A DNA stretch of 18,443 nt from Deltaproteobacteria bacterium (GTDB taxonomy: Bacteria; Bdellovibrionota_C; UBA2361; J135): contig JACKAH010000025.1 in assembly GCA_020635175.1 (NCBI GenBank), positions 1 to 18,443 of the forward strand, written 5' to 3'. The translations under genes and the position numbers were made by a program. Below the pieces are notes generated by a model, which was not told where the DNA came from, ran no database searches, and saw only the letters and a list, made by a program, of their open reading frames with translations. This document shows, in pieces, positions 8,370 to 15,562 of the stretch (position 1 is its first letter; every line of letters begins with the position of its first letter).

Positions 8370-8837
8370 TTAAGATTTCTTAATACTAACTTTTCTAGTT
8401 TTCTCTGTTACCTCAGGCAACTTAGGAAGTGTTAATCGCAATACGCCATCTTTAAGAGAAGCTTCAATTGCATCGTGATCTACCTCTACCGCTAGCGGTA
8501 CAATTCGTTCAAAGGAACCGTAGCTACGTTCAAAATAGTAACGACTATTTTTCTCATCTCTCTCTTGATGTTCGTGTTTTTTGTGCCCCTTCAGAATGAG
8601 CCTGTCAGCTTCAACTGATACATCAATATCATTCTCGCTCATACCTGGAAGCTCTGCTGTAACAGTATACTTCTCAGCATCTTCAACGACATCTAGCGTT
8701 GGGCTAAAATTAGGCCCCTTACCTTTTCTCGGCTGTACATCAAAACTCTGGAAGAAATCATTAAAAAAATCGTCTACATCTTTAAAACCAGAGCCTCTCA
8801 ATAATGAGCCTATTGGTCTACGAGTCGGTAAGTACAT
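8370..8837 (-). CDS. Small heat-shock protein, Hsp20/alpha-crystallin family
   Basis: ATP-independent holdase chaperone of 155 residues, cytoplasmic and expected to form oligomers. The alpha-crystallin domain spans about 44-139: it opens with FSPTLDVVEDAEKYTVTAEL, contains the PGMSENDIDVSV stretch and ends with the signature GVLRLTLPK (131-139). A short N-terminal arm (FFNDFFQSF) and a basic C-terminal tail (KVSIKKS) complete it; the tail motif VSI resembles the usual IxI/V anchor. The start is fixed by a perfect AGGAGG (plus-strand 8843-8848) five bases before the ATG, the strongest ribosome-binding site I found in the window, consistent with high expression. A sigma32-like CTTGAA element and palindromes lie upstream. 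Confidence 0.95.
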   Translation of the reverse strand: MYLPTRRPIGSLLRGSGFKDVDDFFNDFFQSFDVQPRKGKGPNFSPTLDVVEDAEKYTVTAELPGMSENDIDVSVEADRLILKGHKKHEHQERDEKNSRYYFERSYGSFERIVPLAVEVDHDAIEASLKDGVLRLTLPKLPEVTEKTRKVSIKKS

Positions 8838-8861
8838 TGTTTCCTCCTATTCGATTTAAAC

Positions 8862-8892
8862 AACATAAAAATCCGTTATGTTATCTAGATAA
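8862..8892 (-). promoter_or_regulatory. Nested palindromes in the hsp20 upstream region
   Basis: AACATAA (8862-8868) and TTATGTT (8876-8882) form a perfect 7-base inverted repeat with a 7-base spacer. It overlaps a perfect 12-base palindrome, TTATCTAGATAA (8881-8892), which coincides with the predicted -10 region. The site could be an operator or a leader hairpin that affects access to the ribosome-binding site. It does not match CIRCE (TTAGCACTC-N9-GAGTGCTAA). Confidence 0.35.
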
Positions 8893-8914
8893 TCACGAAT
8901 GTTTTGTTTTCAAG
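8886..8914 (-). promoter_or_regulatory. Probable hsp20 promoter, heat-shock-like -35
   Basis: Read on the minus strand: CTTGAA (plus 8909-8914; TTGAAA as sigma70 -35 at 8908-8913), a 16-base spacer, then TATCTA (plus 8886-8891). CTTGAA matches the sigma32 -35 core, but the CCCCAT-type -10 is poor, so heat-shock control is suggested rather than shown. Confidence 0.35.
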
Positions 8915-8983
8915 TAGTGAAAAAAGTCTTTATTTTCGGTATCTTTCTTGACAATCCGTTTTGCTCAATAGAAAGTACTTTTC

Positions 8984-10198
8984 ATGAAATCTAGAACATT
9001 AATGCTTGGTGAAACTATCTTACTTCTTGGCGTAGCCACATGGCTGGCCTATAGCGGAATGAATATCTCTCCAAACTATAAGCATACAAACTCGCAAGTT
9101 GAAGCTATCAGCGAAAAAGCAAATTTGAACCTAACAGTACTTAACCTAGAGAAGGCTTTCCCTTCCTACACTCTTTACCCTGTAACCGGAGATGAAGAGG
9201 TTCAACTCTTAAATTTCTATGGCAACGTTGTTCATACATGGAAGGTTGATGCAACGCGTGCGCGCCTGTTACCAAATGGAAACCTGCTTGTTGTTCACGG
9301 TAGCAAATGGGGTCTAAACCATGAACCTTGGAAAAGCTTACGTGCAACAGTGAGAGAGTATGATTGGAATGGGAAGATAGTTTGGGAATATACCGCCTCT
9401 GATATCATTCATCACGACGTACAACGACTTGAAAATGGAAACACAATCTTTCCTGTACGTGAAATAGTCCCTGAAGAAGCAAAGAGTAAGATTAAAGACT
9501 CAAACCGCAGAGAGATGGAGATACGCTCAGATAAGATTGTTGAGGTCTCTCCGACTGGAAAAGTTGTTTGGGAATGGAGTGCACACGAGCACCTGGATCT
9601 AAATGAATGTGGCAAACCAGGGTGTAGAAATGAATCAGGAGCTGCAAACGCCCTAGATCGTTTAAGCGATTGGACGCATATAAATACTACAACTATCATC
9701 CCTGAGAATAAGTGGTACGACGCAGGTGATGCTAGATTCAAGCCAGGCAATATTATCACCTTACCGAGAAACTGGTGGACAACTTTCATAGTAGACAAGG
9801 AATCAAAAAAAGTAGTCTGGGAATATTTAGGGGATTACAAAGGTGGCGTAAGTGGTGGCCACGATCCATACATGGTTGAAAAAGGCCTGCCTGGAGAAGG
9901 TAACATTCTGTTATTTGATAATGGCCGCATCATTCACAAAGGAGAGTCTTATATTTTAGAGATCAACCCAAGCACCAAAGAACTTGTTTGGGTTTATGAT
10001 ATGGGAACAGATTTCTTCAGTAGATCTGCTGGCTCAGTACAAAGACTTCCAAATGGAAACACTTTTATCTCCGAGGATGTTGCAGGTAGAATGCTGGAAG
10101 TCACACCTGACAAAGAGGTAGTCTGGGAATTTCGTGGACAAGACAAAACAAGTCGGGCCTTTAAGTACCCGATCGGATATGCACCTCAGCTTCGCTAG
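8984..10198 (+). CDS. Arylsulfotransferase (ASST)-like beta-propeller, membrane-anchored
   Basis: 404 residues. A hydrophobic segment at about 7-24 anchors or exports the protein; there is no lipobox. The rest is a propeller of repeated blades, each ending in a VWE-type strand: KIVWEY 131, KVVWEW 193, KVVWEY 276, ELVWVY 333, EVVWEF 378. These alternate with R-L-x-N-G-N turns (LLPNGN, RLENGN, RLPNGN). This pattern, with DIIHHDVQRL (H143, H144), DWTHINT (H232) and SGGHDPYMVEKG (H293), matches the arylsulfotransferase/ASST_2 family, whose characterised members use an active-site His to move sulfate between phenols in the periplasm. Whether this member has that activity is unknown. TTGACA (8948-8953) lies upstream without a clear -10. 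The next gene starts 2 bases after its stop, suggesting co-transcription. Confidence 0.75.
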   Translation: MKSRTLMLGETILLLGVATWLAYSGMNISPNYKHTNSQVEAISEKANLNLTVLNLEKAFPSYTLYPVTGDEEVQLLNFYGNVVHTWKVDATRARLLPNGNLLVVHGSKWGLNHEPWKSLRATVREYDWNGKIVWEYTASDIIHHDVQRLENGNTIFPVREIVPEEAKSKIKDSNRREMEIRSDKIVEVSPTGKVVWEWSAHEHLDLNECGKPGCRNESGAANALDRLSDWTHINTTTIIPENKWYDAGDARFKPGNIITLPRNWWTTFIVDKESKKVVWEYLGDYKGGVSGGHDPYMVEKGLPGEGNILLFDNGRIIHKGESYILEINPSTKELVWVYDMGTDFFSRSAGSVQRLPNGNTFISEDVAGRMLEVTPDKEVVWEFRGQDKTSRAFKYPIGYAPQLR

Positions 10199-10200
10199 TT

Positions 10201-11334
10201 ATGAGTTCAGAGTCTAAATGCCCAAGAAAAGAAGAATGCGGCTCTTGCAGCTGGTCTCATATTCCTTATGAGAAACAGTTAGCGCAGAAGCTCTCGGATA
10301 TAAACGGCTCATTTGCTCTAAAAGAGCTCGATTTGAGATGTGATCAGATCTTCCCCTCGCCCGTAATAGAGCATTACAGAAACCGAATGGATTTTGTAAT
10401 TAGCTTTAAAGGAGAACTTGGTCTTAGACAAAAGGGAAAATGGTGGAGAGTCATTGATGGACACACCTGCTTTATCTCTGATCTGAAAATTGAGCACCAT
10501 TTTAAAACAATTCAGTCTTGGCTACAGAGCGCAGATCTAAGCTTTTATGACAGAAAGGCTCACACCGGCTTATTACGTTACGCGGTAATTCGTTCGAGCT
10601 CTATCGGCGAGACCTTGATTAATGTAGTTACAAGCAACCCAAAAGAAGAAAAGCAACGTTGTCTAGAGGAGCTTAACAAGCTAGCGGAGCTTTCTGGAGC
10701 AACCACCTTGATCTGGGCAATAAACAACACCGACTCTGATGTTTCTAGCGGTGAAGAATTGCACACTATCTCTGGCAAAGGATACCTAGAGGAAGAGATC
10801 AATGGATACCGATACAAGATAAGCCCACAAGCATTCTTTCAAACTAACTCTTCTGCTGCAGGTTTATTAATAGATACAGCCAAGGAATTTGTCGGAGATC
10901 TAAATTCGAAAGTTTTACTAGACCTATATTGTGGCTCAGGTTTTTTCTCGATTGCAATGAGCGATATTGCACAAAAAACATATGGTGTTGAGTTAGATCA
11001 ACAGATGATTATTGATGCTCAGGAGAATGCAAAACGAAACAACGTAGATGTTGAATATACTAGCTCTGCAACAGAAAGCTTTAATTGGACTATATACAAC
11101 CCGAATGTAGTCATACTCGATCCACCGAGAAGCGGTCTGCATAAAAATGCACTAAAGGATGTCTTAAATTATAAGCCTGAACAGATACTTTACGTTTCAT
11201 GTAATTTCAAAAATTTTGCACGTGAAATGTTAGAGCTAAAAGAGTATTATCATGTTGAGCAGATGAGAGCTGTGGATCTTTTCCCACATACCCCTCATGT
11301 TGAACTTATTTCGCTTCTCTCAAAGAAGAGCTAA
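10201..11334 (+). CDS. RNA m5U methyltransferase, TrmA/RlmC/RlmD family
   Basis: SAM-dependent uracil-C5 methyltransferase of 377 residues acting on tRNA or 23S rRNA. Four cysteines fit the family's [4Fe-4S] cluster: C7, C13 and C16 (CPRKEECGSCSW) and C90 (GHTCFI). The SAM-binding loop is at about 239-250 (LLDLYCGSGFFS), followed by ILDPPRSGLHK (305-315). The nucleophile is C334 in YVSCNFKNFARE and the general base probably E368 in FPHTPHVELI. There is no N-terminal TRAM domain, so it is shorter than RlmD and close in length to E. coli RlmC (about 375). That alone does not settle whether the target is U747, U1939 or tRNA U54, so no symbol is given. The gene starts 2 bases after the propeller gene and precedes msrB by 48 bases. 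Confidence 0.9.
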   Translation: MSSESKCPRKEECGSCSWSHIPYEKQLAQKLSDINGSFALKELDLRCDQIFPSPVIEHYRNRMDFVISFKGELGLRQKGKWWRVIDGHTCFISDLKIEHHFKTIQSWLQSADLSFYDRKAHTGLLRYAVIRSSSIGETLINVVTSNPKEEKQRCLEELNKLAELSGATTLIWAINNTDSDVSSGEELHTISGKGYLEEEINGYRYKISPQAFFQTNSSAAGLLIDTAKEFVGDLNSKVLLDLYCGSGFFSIAMSDIAQKTYGVELDQQMIIDAQENAKRNNVDVEYTSSATESFNWTIYNPNVVILDPPRSGLHKNALKDVLNYKPEQILYVSCNFKNFAREMLELKEYYHVEQMRAVDLFPHTPHVELISLLSKKS

Positions 11335-11382
11335 GAAATACTGTTAATTTGAACCTTTTGGCTAATAAAACGTCCAATTAGA

Positions 11383-11922
11383 ATGTACGGAAAAATACTA
11401 TTATCAATTATACTGATTATCGGAGCTTACCTACTGATAAGCAGAGGTCCACTAGTAATGAAAAATGCAGAAGCTATGAACAAAGAATCAAATACTGAGC
11501 ACCTAGATGAAGTAAACCCAGATCAGGTGGATTGGAAAGCAAAAGACGATGACTACTGGAAGGAAGTCTTAACTCCGCAGCAATATGCGGTCTGCCGCCA
11601 TGAAGGCACTGAAAGAGCATTTACCGGAAAATATAATAGCTTCAAAGGTCACGATGGTGCTTTTTACTGCTCAAGTTGCGGAAATAAGCTTTTTGACGCA
11701 TCAACTAAATTTGATTCTGGCACCGGATGGCCAAGCTTTTACGATGTGGCCTCATCAAGTTCGGTGACATTACGTACTGACGAAAGATATGGCATGTCTA
11801 GAACTGAGGTACGATGCGCTAGATGCGATGCTCATCTTGGTCACGTTTTTAATGATGGTCCTTCCCCAACGGGACAGCGGTACTGTATTAACTCAGTCTG
11901 CTTAATGCATAAAGATAATTGA
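11383..11922 (+). CDS. msrB: Membrane-anchored peptide-methionine (R)-S-oxide reductase
   Basis: 179 residues. An N-terminal hydrophobic segment (about 4-20, ILLSIILIIGAYLLI) with no clear cleavage site places the catalytic domain in the periplasm as an anchored protein. The MsrB domain (about 57-178) shows zinc cysteines C96/C99 (CSSC) and C145/C148 (CARC), the GTGWPSF motif (113-119), GHVFNDGP, and the catalytic Cys C168 in RYCINS. C71 (AVCRHEGTE) is a candidate resolving cysteine, and C173 (SVCL) is an extra one a few residues after the catalytic Cys. Function: reduction of methionine-R-sulfoxide in oxidised proteins; the export fits envelope repair, but the electron donor is not encoded nearby. 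The start ATG has only weak ribosome-binding sequence, consistent with co-transcription behind the methyltransferase. Confidence 0.93.
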   Translation: MYGKILLSIILIIGAYLLISRGPLVMKNAEAMNKESNTEHLDEVNPDQVDWKAKDDDYWKEVLTPQQYAVCRHEGTERAFTGKYNSFKGHDGAFYCSSCGNKLFDASTKFDSGTGWPSFYDVASSSSVTLRTDERYGMSRTEVRCARCDAHLGHVFNDGPSPTGQRYCINSVCLMHKDN

Positions 11923-11942
11923 AATTTTTGCAGAATTAATGG

Positions 11943-12020
11943 GTAATCAATTACATAGGGTTTGCCCAGCCAGTTTGTAAACGTCTGATTATATTACCTA
12001 ATATAATTGGTACGCCAATT
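11943..12020 (+). promoter_or_regulatory. Stacked palindromes and -10 box upstream of the SseB-like gene
   Basis: Three inverted repeats lie in 78 bases. GTAAT/ATTAC is at 11943-11954. The second is ATTATATTA/TAATATAAT, 9-base arms around CC at 11988-12007. The third is AATTGG/CCAATT with a TACG spacer at 12005-12020. A perfect TATAAT (12002-12007) lies inside the second palindrome, but no good -35 stands 16-18 bases upstream (TTGTAA at 11975-11980 is 21 bases away). Overlap of a dyad with the -10 box suggests an operator; the bound regulator is unknown. Confidence 0.45.
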
Positions 12021-12073
12021 GCTCATAAGTTTAGCGGAAGAGTTTATTGAAACTCAAAACCAAGGTGGCCGTT

Positions 12074-12871
12074 ATGAACAAGGAGCAACTGGAGCTTTAC
12101 TCAGAGCAGTATTCAAGTGGAGCAAAAAACCATATCGACAAGCTTTATGCCCAGATGGCAACAAGCTTACTGATTATTCCTATTGTCAAACACGATCCTG
12201 TAAACAGTAGAAGCGGGTGCCTCACAGTAATGCATCCCGTATATGAAGAGATTTACGATATCTTCTGCATCAATGAGATGTATAAGACAATTTTTCCTGT
12301 TTTTACCACAAGGAAAGCTTTCGCAGAGTGGAAGAAAAAAGTCGGCACTAAGCTTGATGAAACTGTAATTCTTGGTGTCGATATGTGCATGATAATGAGA
12401 GATAAGATGTGGCTCCTACTCGATCCTGGATCTGAAAACGAAAAGCAGATCCAACCATATATAATTTCTCAGATTGCTGCAGCTGCTGATAGCTTTCAAT
12501 ATAATCCAAATAACTCCTGGGAAGAGGAGATGGAAGAAGAACCTGAAGATCTAGAAGTAGATATTGAACAGCAAGAATTTGAACTTCATAAAAAAGAAAC
12601 TAAGCTTCAGCTAGATGACAATCAGGTAGATCAATTAATTGGTTTTATTGATGATGCGCGCTTAAGCACCAAGCATCCCTGGGGAGGATTTAAAGGGAAA
12701 AATGGCCAAAGAATGAGGCCAGAAATAATCCTACTCGAAGGAAAACCGATAGATTTTAAACAAGATATTCCGCGCGAAGAACCGCAAAGAACAAAGAAAA
12801 TTCTAAGTAGGTTTTTTGCAAATAGAGAAGAAGACCAAGACCAGGTTGAATTAGAAGATGACTCAGCGTGA
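12074..12871 (+). CDS. SseB N-terminal-domain-like protein with acidic linker
   Basis: 265 residues from the ATG at 12074, chosen because AAGGTGG (12062-12068) stands five bases upstream; a TTG at 12047 is also in frame. The N-terminal half (about 13-130) resembles the SseB N-terminal domain. It has LLIIPIVK, then IFPVFTTRKAFAEWKKKVG (an FTxxxxxxxW pattern), VILGVDMCMIM and WLLLDPGSENEKQI. This is pattern recognition, not a search result. A Glu/Asp-rich linker (about 149-165) follows, then a charged C-terminal segment and an acidic tail (252-263). There is no signal peptide or transmembrane helix, so it is cytoplasmic. SseB-domain proteins are widespread and mostly uncharacterised; the type III secretion link of the name-giving protein should not be assumed. 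Its last 9 bases overlap the end of the convergent prmA gene. Confidence 0.55.
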   Translation: MNKEQLELYSEQYSSGAKNHIDKLYAQMATSLLIIPIVKHDPVNSRSGCLTVMHPVYEEIYDIFCINEMYKTIFPVFTTRKAFAEWKKKVGTKLDETVILGVDMCMIMRDKMWLLLDPGSENEKQIQPYIISQIAAAADSFQYNPNNSWEEEMEEEPEDLEVDIEQQEFELHKKETKLQLDDNQVDQLIGFIDDARLSTKHPWGGFKGKNGQRMRPEIILLEGKPIDFKQDIPREEPQRTKKILSRFFANREEDQDQVELEDDSA

Positions 12872-13705
12872 CAAAAGGTAGGTATTCCAATTACCTTCTT
12901 CACAATGCTCTAAAATTTTAAAACTCTGCAAGTAAGCATTCTCTATTAAGCTAACCTTATCTGTATGAATTCCAGATAAAATTAAAGATCCATTTGCATC
13001 CAAAGCATTTACAATCTTTTCTTTAAGCTGACATAAAACTTCAGCATAGATATTTGCTAAGATGAGATCGTAACCTTGAAAATTTGAATCAAGCTCTCCA
13101 AGATAAAAGCTCACTTTTGTGTTTGGATTCAAAAGTTGACTCTGTTTTGCATTCTCAACAGCAAGTGGGTCATTTTCGATTGCATCAACTTTCACGTTAA
13201 ACAACAAACTGGCGGCAAATGCTAAGATTCCACTACCACTACCCAAATCAAGCACCTTACAAATCGGCTTAGCTAACTTTTTGCTCTGTAATAATCTCAA
13301 AACCGAAGAGGTTGTTTCATGGTGACCTGTACCAAAACCGGTCCCCGGCAAAATATAGATCTCTCCTGGATTAGTGCTTACTTCTTTTGGTTCTAAAACG
13401 GGGACTATTCTAAGCTTACCGATATCCAAAGGTTGCCAAATTTCTTGGCAGTTTTTAAGCCAATTTTCATTGGGAACTTCAGTCTGCTCTAAAACTTCAA
13501 TACCATTCTCTGAGCAGCGTTGCATAAACTCAGTCAACGCATCCCTGTCACCTTCAAAGTATGTGATAAATTGATTGTGTGATAACTGCTCTGTGCCTGA
13601 AGCACCGTACTCTATACAGAAGAAACAATCATCTTCTGCTGCTTCGCTTTGGCACTTAAGCCTCCACCACCTTGAGTTTTCTGAGTTTGTCTGAGTCTTT
13701 TCCAC
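12863..13705 (-). CDS. prmA: Ribosomal protein L11 methyltransferase
   Basis: SAM-dependent methyltransferase of 280 residues that methylates ribosomal protein L11. Visible motifs are GTGFGTGHHETT at 121-132, SAM motif I at 151-160 (VLDLGSGSGI), the acidic residue after beta-2 (AIENDPLA), the catalytic-loop NIYAEVL (218-224) and LILSGI (241-246), all in the PrmA order. An N-terminal substrate-recognition region (about 1-95) precedes the catalytic domain. The start codon is GTG at 13705, the only usable start before the conserved region (WWRLKCQ). It makes the reading frame overlap the upstream PH-domain gene by 50 bases, so translation of the two is likely coupled. The 3' end overlaps the SseB-like gene by 9 bases. 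Confidence 0.93.
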   Translation of the reverse strand: MEKTQTNSENSRWWRLKCQSEAAEDDCFFCIEYGASGTEQLSHNQFITYFEGDRDALTEFMQRCSENGIEVLEQTEVPNENWLKNCQEIWQPLDIGKLRIVPVLEPKEVSTNPGEIYILPGTGFGTGHHETTSSVLRLLQSKKLAKPICKVLDLGSGSGILAFAASLLFNVKVDAIENDPLAVENAKQSQLLNPNTKVSFYLGELDSNFQGYDLILANIYAEVLCQLKEKIVNALDANGSLILSGIHTDKVSLIENAYLQSFKILEHCEEGNWNTYLLSR

Positions 13706-14162
13706 GGTGAATATCTGAGCATCTTTGACTAATAAATTCTATCAACTGTTTTGGTGCAGAAATATCACGCATTGAGATTTCATAACCGTTAGTTGAAGCT
13801 GTACCAAGCTCAATTGTTCCAAACCCAAGTATTCTACCAATTAAACTTTGATTCAAGCGAACTTCTCTAATATCGCTATATTTCAAAGAAACCTTATGTA
13901 GGTGAAGCGATAAGCGTCCTTCAACTTGAATAGCACCATTTTGTGTAAATATATATGTAACATCAAAGTACCGCCGAGTCATCTCAGCAAATATGAAGAA
14001 AACTGTAAGGTAGTAATATACAGAAAAACGATGGGGAAAATCCGCGCCAAGCGCCCTGCGCATTAACCAATACAAGACCTCGATCGGCACAAGCATAAAA
14101 AGCAGTTCATAAATCAACACTACAAATGCTCTATGTTTAACTGTAATGTTCTCTGTCTTCAT
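13656..14162 (-). CDS. Bacterial PH-domain (bPH2/DUF304-like) membrane protein
   Basis: 168 residues. Two hydrophobic helices (about 12-34 and 45-62) are followed by a cytosolic beta-rich domain (about 68-145) that resembles the bacterial PH fold. It includes YIFTQNGAIQVEGR, VSLKYSDIREVRLNQSLIGR and LGFGTIELGTAS, then a closing helix. The DIREVRLNQSLIGRILGFGTI pattern (tyrosine/basic strand, then Gly-x-Gly-x-Ile) is typical of bPH2 proteins in general; their functions are mostly unknown. The C-terminus is basic (GKDSDKLRKLK). It is the promoter-proximal gene of a two-gene unit with prmA, behind an extended -10 promoter. The functional link to L11 methylation is unclear. Confidence 0.75.
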   Translation of the reverse strand: MKTENITVKHRAFVVLIYELLFMLVPIEVLYWLMRRALGADFPHRFSVYYYLTVFFIFAEMTRRYFDVTYIFTQNGAIQVEGRLSLHLHKVSLKYSDIREVRLNQSLIGRILGFGTIELGTASTNGYEISMRDISAPKQLIEFISQRCSDIHRGKDSDKLRKLKVVEA

Positions 14163-14190
14163 ATAAATTTAAGAAATTTAAACTTAATTT

Positions 14191-14199
14191 ATTATACCA
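14191..14199 (-). promoter_or_regulatory. Extended -10 promoter of the PH-domain/prmA unit
   Basis: On the minus strand TGGTATAAT (plus 14191-14199) is a perfect TGn-TATAAT extended -10. A good -35 is absent, as expected for this promoter class. The start site would be near 14184, about 22 bases before the ATG at 14162. Confidence 0.5.
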
Positions 14200-14224
14200 T
14201 ATTACTCTCTTCTAATACCTTGAA

Positions 14225-14240
14225 TATGAAAAGTTTCATA
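14225..14240. repeat. 16-base palindrome between divergent genes
   Basis: TATGAAA and TTTCATA flank AG in the 240-base gap between the PH-domain gene and the kinase gene. It lies upstream of both predicted starts, so it could be a shared operator. The rest of this gap is AT-rich, with a possible -10 (TAAAAT, 14332-14337) for the kinase gene and nothing else I can support. Confidence 0.3.
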
Positions 14241-14402
14241 AGTCGTCCACTTCTATCAGGGTTTCCTGCATACAAATATCTCAGGAATTTCATCAATACG
14301 CTCCAATCATAAGTAGAAAACTTTTAAGTGCTAAAATTTGATTAAAAACTTGAAGGCTGCTTCAATTAGGATGTTGGTCAGTCGTTATTGGGGGTAACCT
14401 TT

Positions 14403-15413
14403 ATGAGGGAAGAATATGATCTCTTGCCTGGAGATCTGTCTGAAGAAAACCTAAAACTTTCAGACAAGCAAAATCGTGGGGATCAAATTGGAGCATATAC
14501 GCTAGAAAAACACTTAGCCCGCGGTGGTTTTTCTCAAGTCTTTGAAGCTCATCCAGATATAGGTGGTATTGTAGCAATAAAAATACCCGAGGCTGGTGGT
14601 GGAAGATACACGCCACGAAACGAAAAAATTGTTAAAACAAGGGGTCCAGAATGGATCTCCCCAGATGAAACACCAGCAGAGGCAATTCATTTTGGAGAAT
14701 CTCAAGTATCAATTGATTTTATAAGCGCAATTGAAGGTAGCGAGGCAATCCTTGCAGAGTATGAGAAACTTAAATCCATGCGAGAAAGAGCTGGTCGCTT
14801 TGCACGGCATATCGTATGCCCACACGAAGTTGTAATAGATGACGACAGATCCTGTTTAGTCCTACAACATTTGAGAGGACTAACATTAAGAGAGACTCTC
14901 CGAAATCTAGACGGCATCAAGCTAAACTGGTTCCTAAGCCTTGCAGAAACTTTGTTTGCTATCCAAACAAATGCTGATCCCAATAAACCGGGGCATAACT
15001 ACCATGGGGATCTTAAACCTGAAAACATTATCATAACTGAAGACAAGCAGGTGGTGATGCTTGATCCAAGCGTAGGCCTATCTTCAGGCGTAGAGCTGCT
15101 TACCCCTCATTACAATCCCCTTCTGTTCAAAGATTCTCGAGCAGACGTAATGGCGCTCGGGATTATGTTGTATGAGATTACAGCTGGGGTACCTCCTTTT
15201 GACGATGTCCCGTGGGTTTTTGCTGGAAGAGAGCAGGTAGGAGAAATTGAACGACTTTCACTTCAATACTTTCTTTCTTATAAGCCAGTCCAAGAATGGA
15301 ATCCAAATGTTCCTGAGAAGCTCGCAAGGATAGCCCATAACTGCATCACAAATTATGAAAGCTATACTCTCAAAGACTATATCAATGATGTTAGGGATTT
15401 TCTAAGAGAATAG
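14403..15413 (+). CDS. Single-domain Ser/Thr protein kinase-like protein
   Basis: 336 residues from the ATG at 14403, which has GGGGGT (14390-14395) upstream; a TTG at 14388 is in frame but less likely. Eukaryotic-type kinase fold: glycine-rich loop ARGGFSQVFEA (39-49), VAIK with K60, catalytic loop HGDLKPEN (201-208) with D203 and N208, a metal-site Asp D221 in MLDPSV (DPS instead of DFG), and the subdomain IX Asp D248 in SRADVMALG. About 45 extra residues (61-112) separate VAIK from the probable alpha-C helix (AILAEYEKLK). The activation segment is short and the usual APE is replaced (LTPHYNPLLF). No transmembrane helix or sensor domain is seen, so it is cytoplasmic. Key catalytic residues are kept, so activity is plausible. 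The gene stands alone, just left of the GC-rich segment. Confidence 0.85.
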   Translation: MREEYDLLPGDLSEENLKLSDKQNRGDQIGAYTLEKHLARGGFSQVFEAHPDIGGIVAIKIPEAGGGRYTPRNEKIVKTRGPEWISPDETPAEAIHFGESQVSIDFISAIEGSEAILAEYEKLKSMRERAGRFARHIVCPHEVVIDDDRSCLVLQHLRGLTLRETLRNLDGIKLNWFLSLAETLFAIQTNADPNKPGHNYHGDLKPENIIITEDKQVVMLDPSVGLSSGVELLTPHYNPLLFKDSRADVMALGIMLYEITAGVPPFDDVPWVFAGREQVGEIERLSLQYFLSYKPVQEWNPNVPEKLARIAHNCITNYESYTLKDYINDVRDFLRE

Positions 15414-15540
15414 GCCTACTATTAGCAACTTAGCTCTAAGCTTCAAAATATACCATGTAGAGTAAAGTCGTCCTTTTTCCTTGGTTCTCAAATTTAGAGG
15501 CAACCAAAAACTCTCAAATTTAAAGAATTTGATTTGGATC
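15414..15540 (+). other. Gap after the kinase gene with short repeats
   Basis: AT-rich spacer with no gene. It holds an imperfect direct repeat, TCTCAAATTTAGAG (15486-15499) and TCTCAAATTTAAAG (15512-15525). It also has TTGGTT/AACCAA (15481-15507) and CAAATT/AATTTG (15515-15531) inverted repeats. The latter could be a weak terminator for the kinase gene, but there is no T run. Confidence 0.3.
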
Positions 15541-15562
15541 TGGGACAGGGTTATTCTTACCG

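Noticed and set aside
8948..8953. TTGACA as a full promoter for the propeller gene
   Set aside because: A perfect -35 but no acceptable -10 at 16-18 bases; kept only as a remark in that gene's entry.
14403..15413. Pseudokinase call for the kinase-like protein
   Set aside because: K60, D203, N208 and D221 are all present despite the DPS and missing APE, so loss of activity cannot be claimed.
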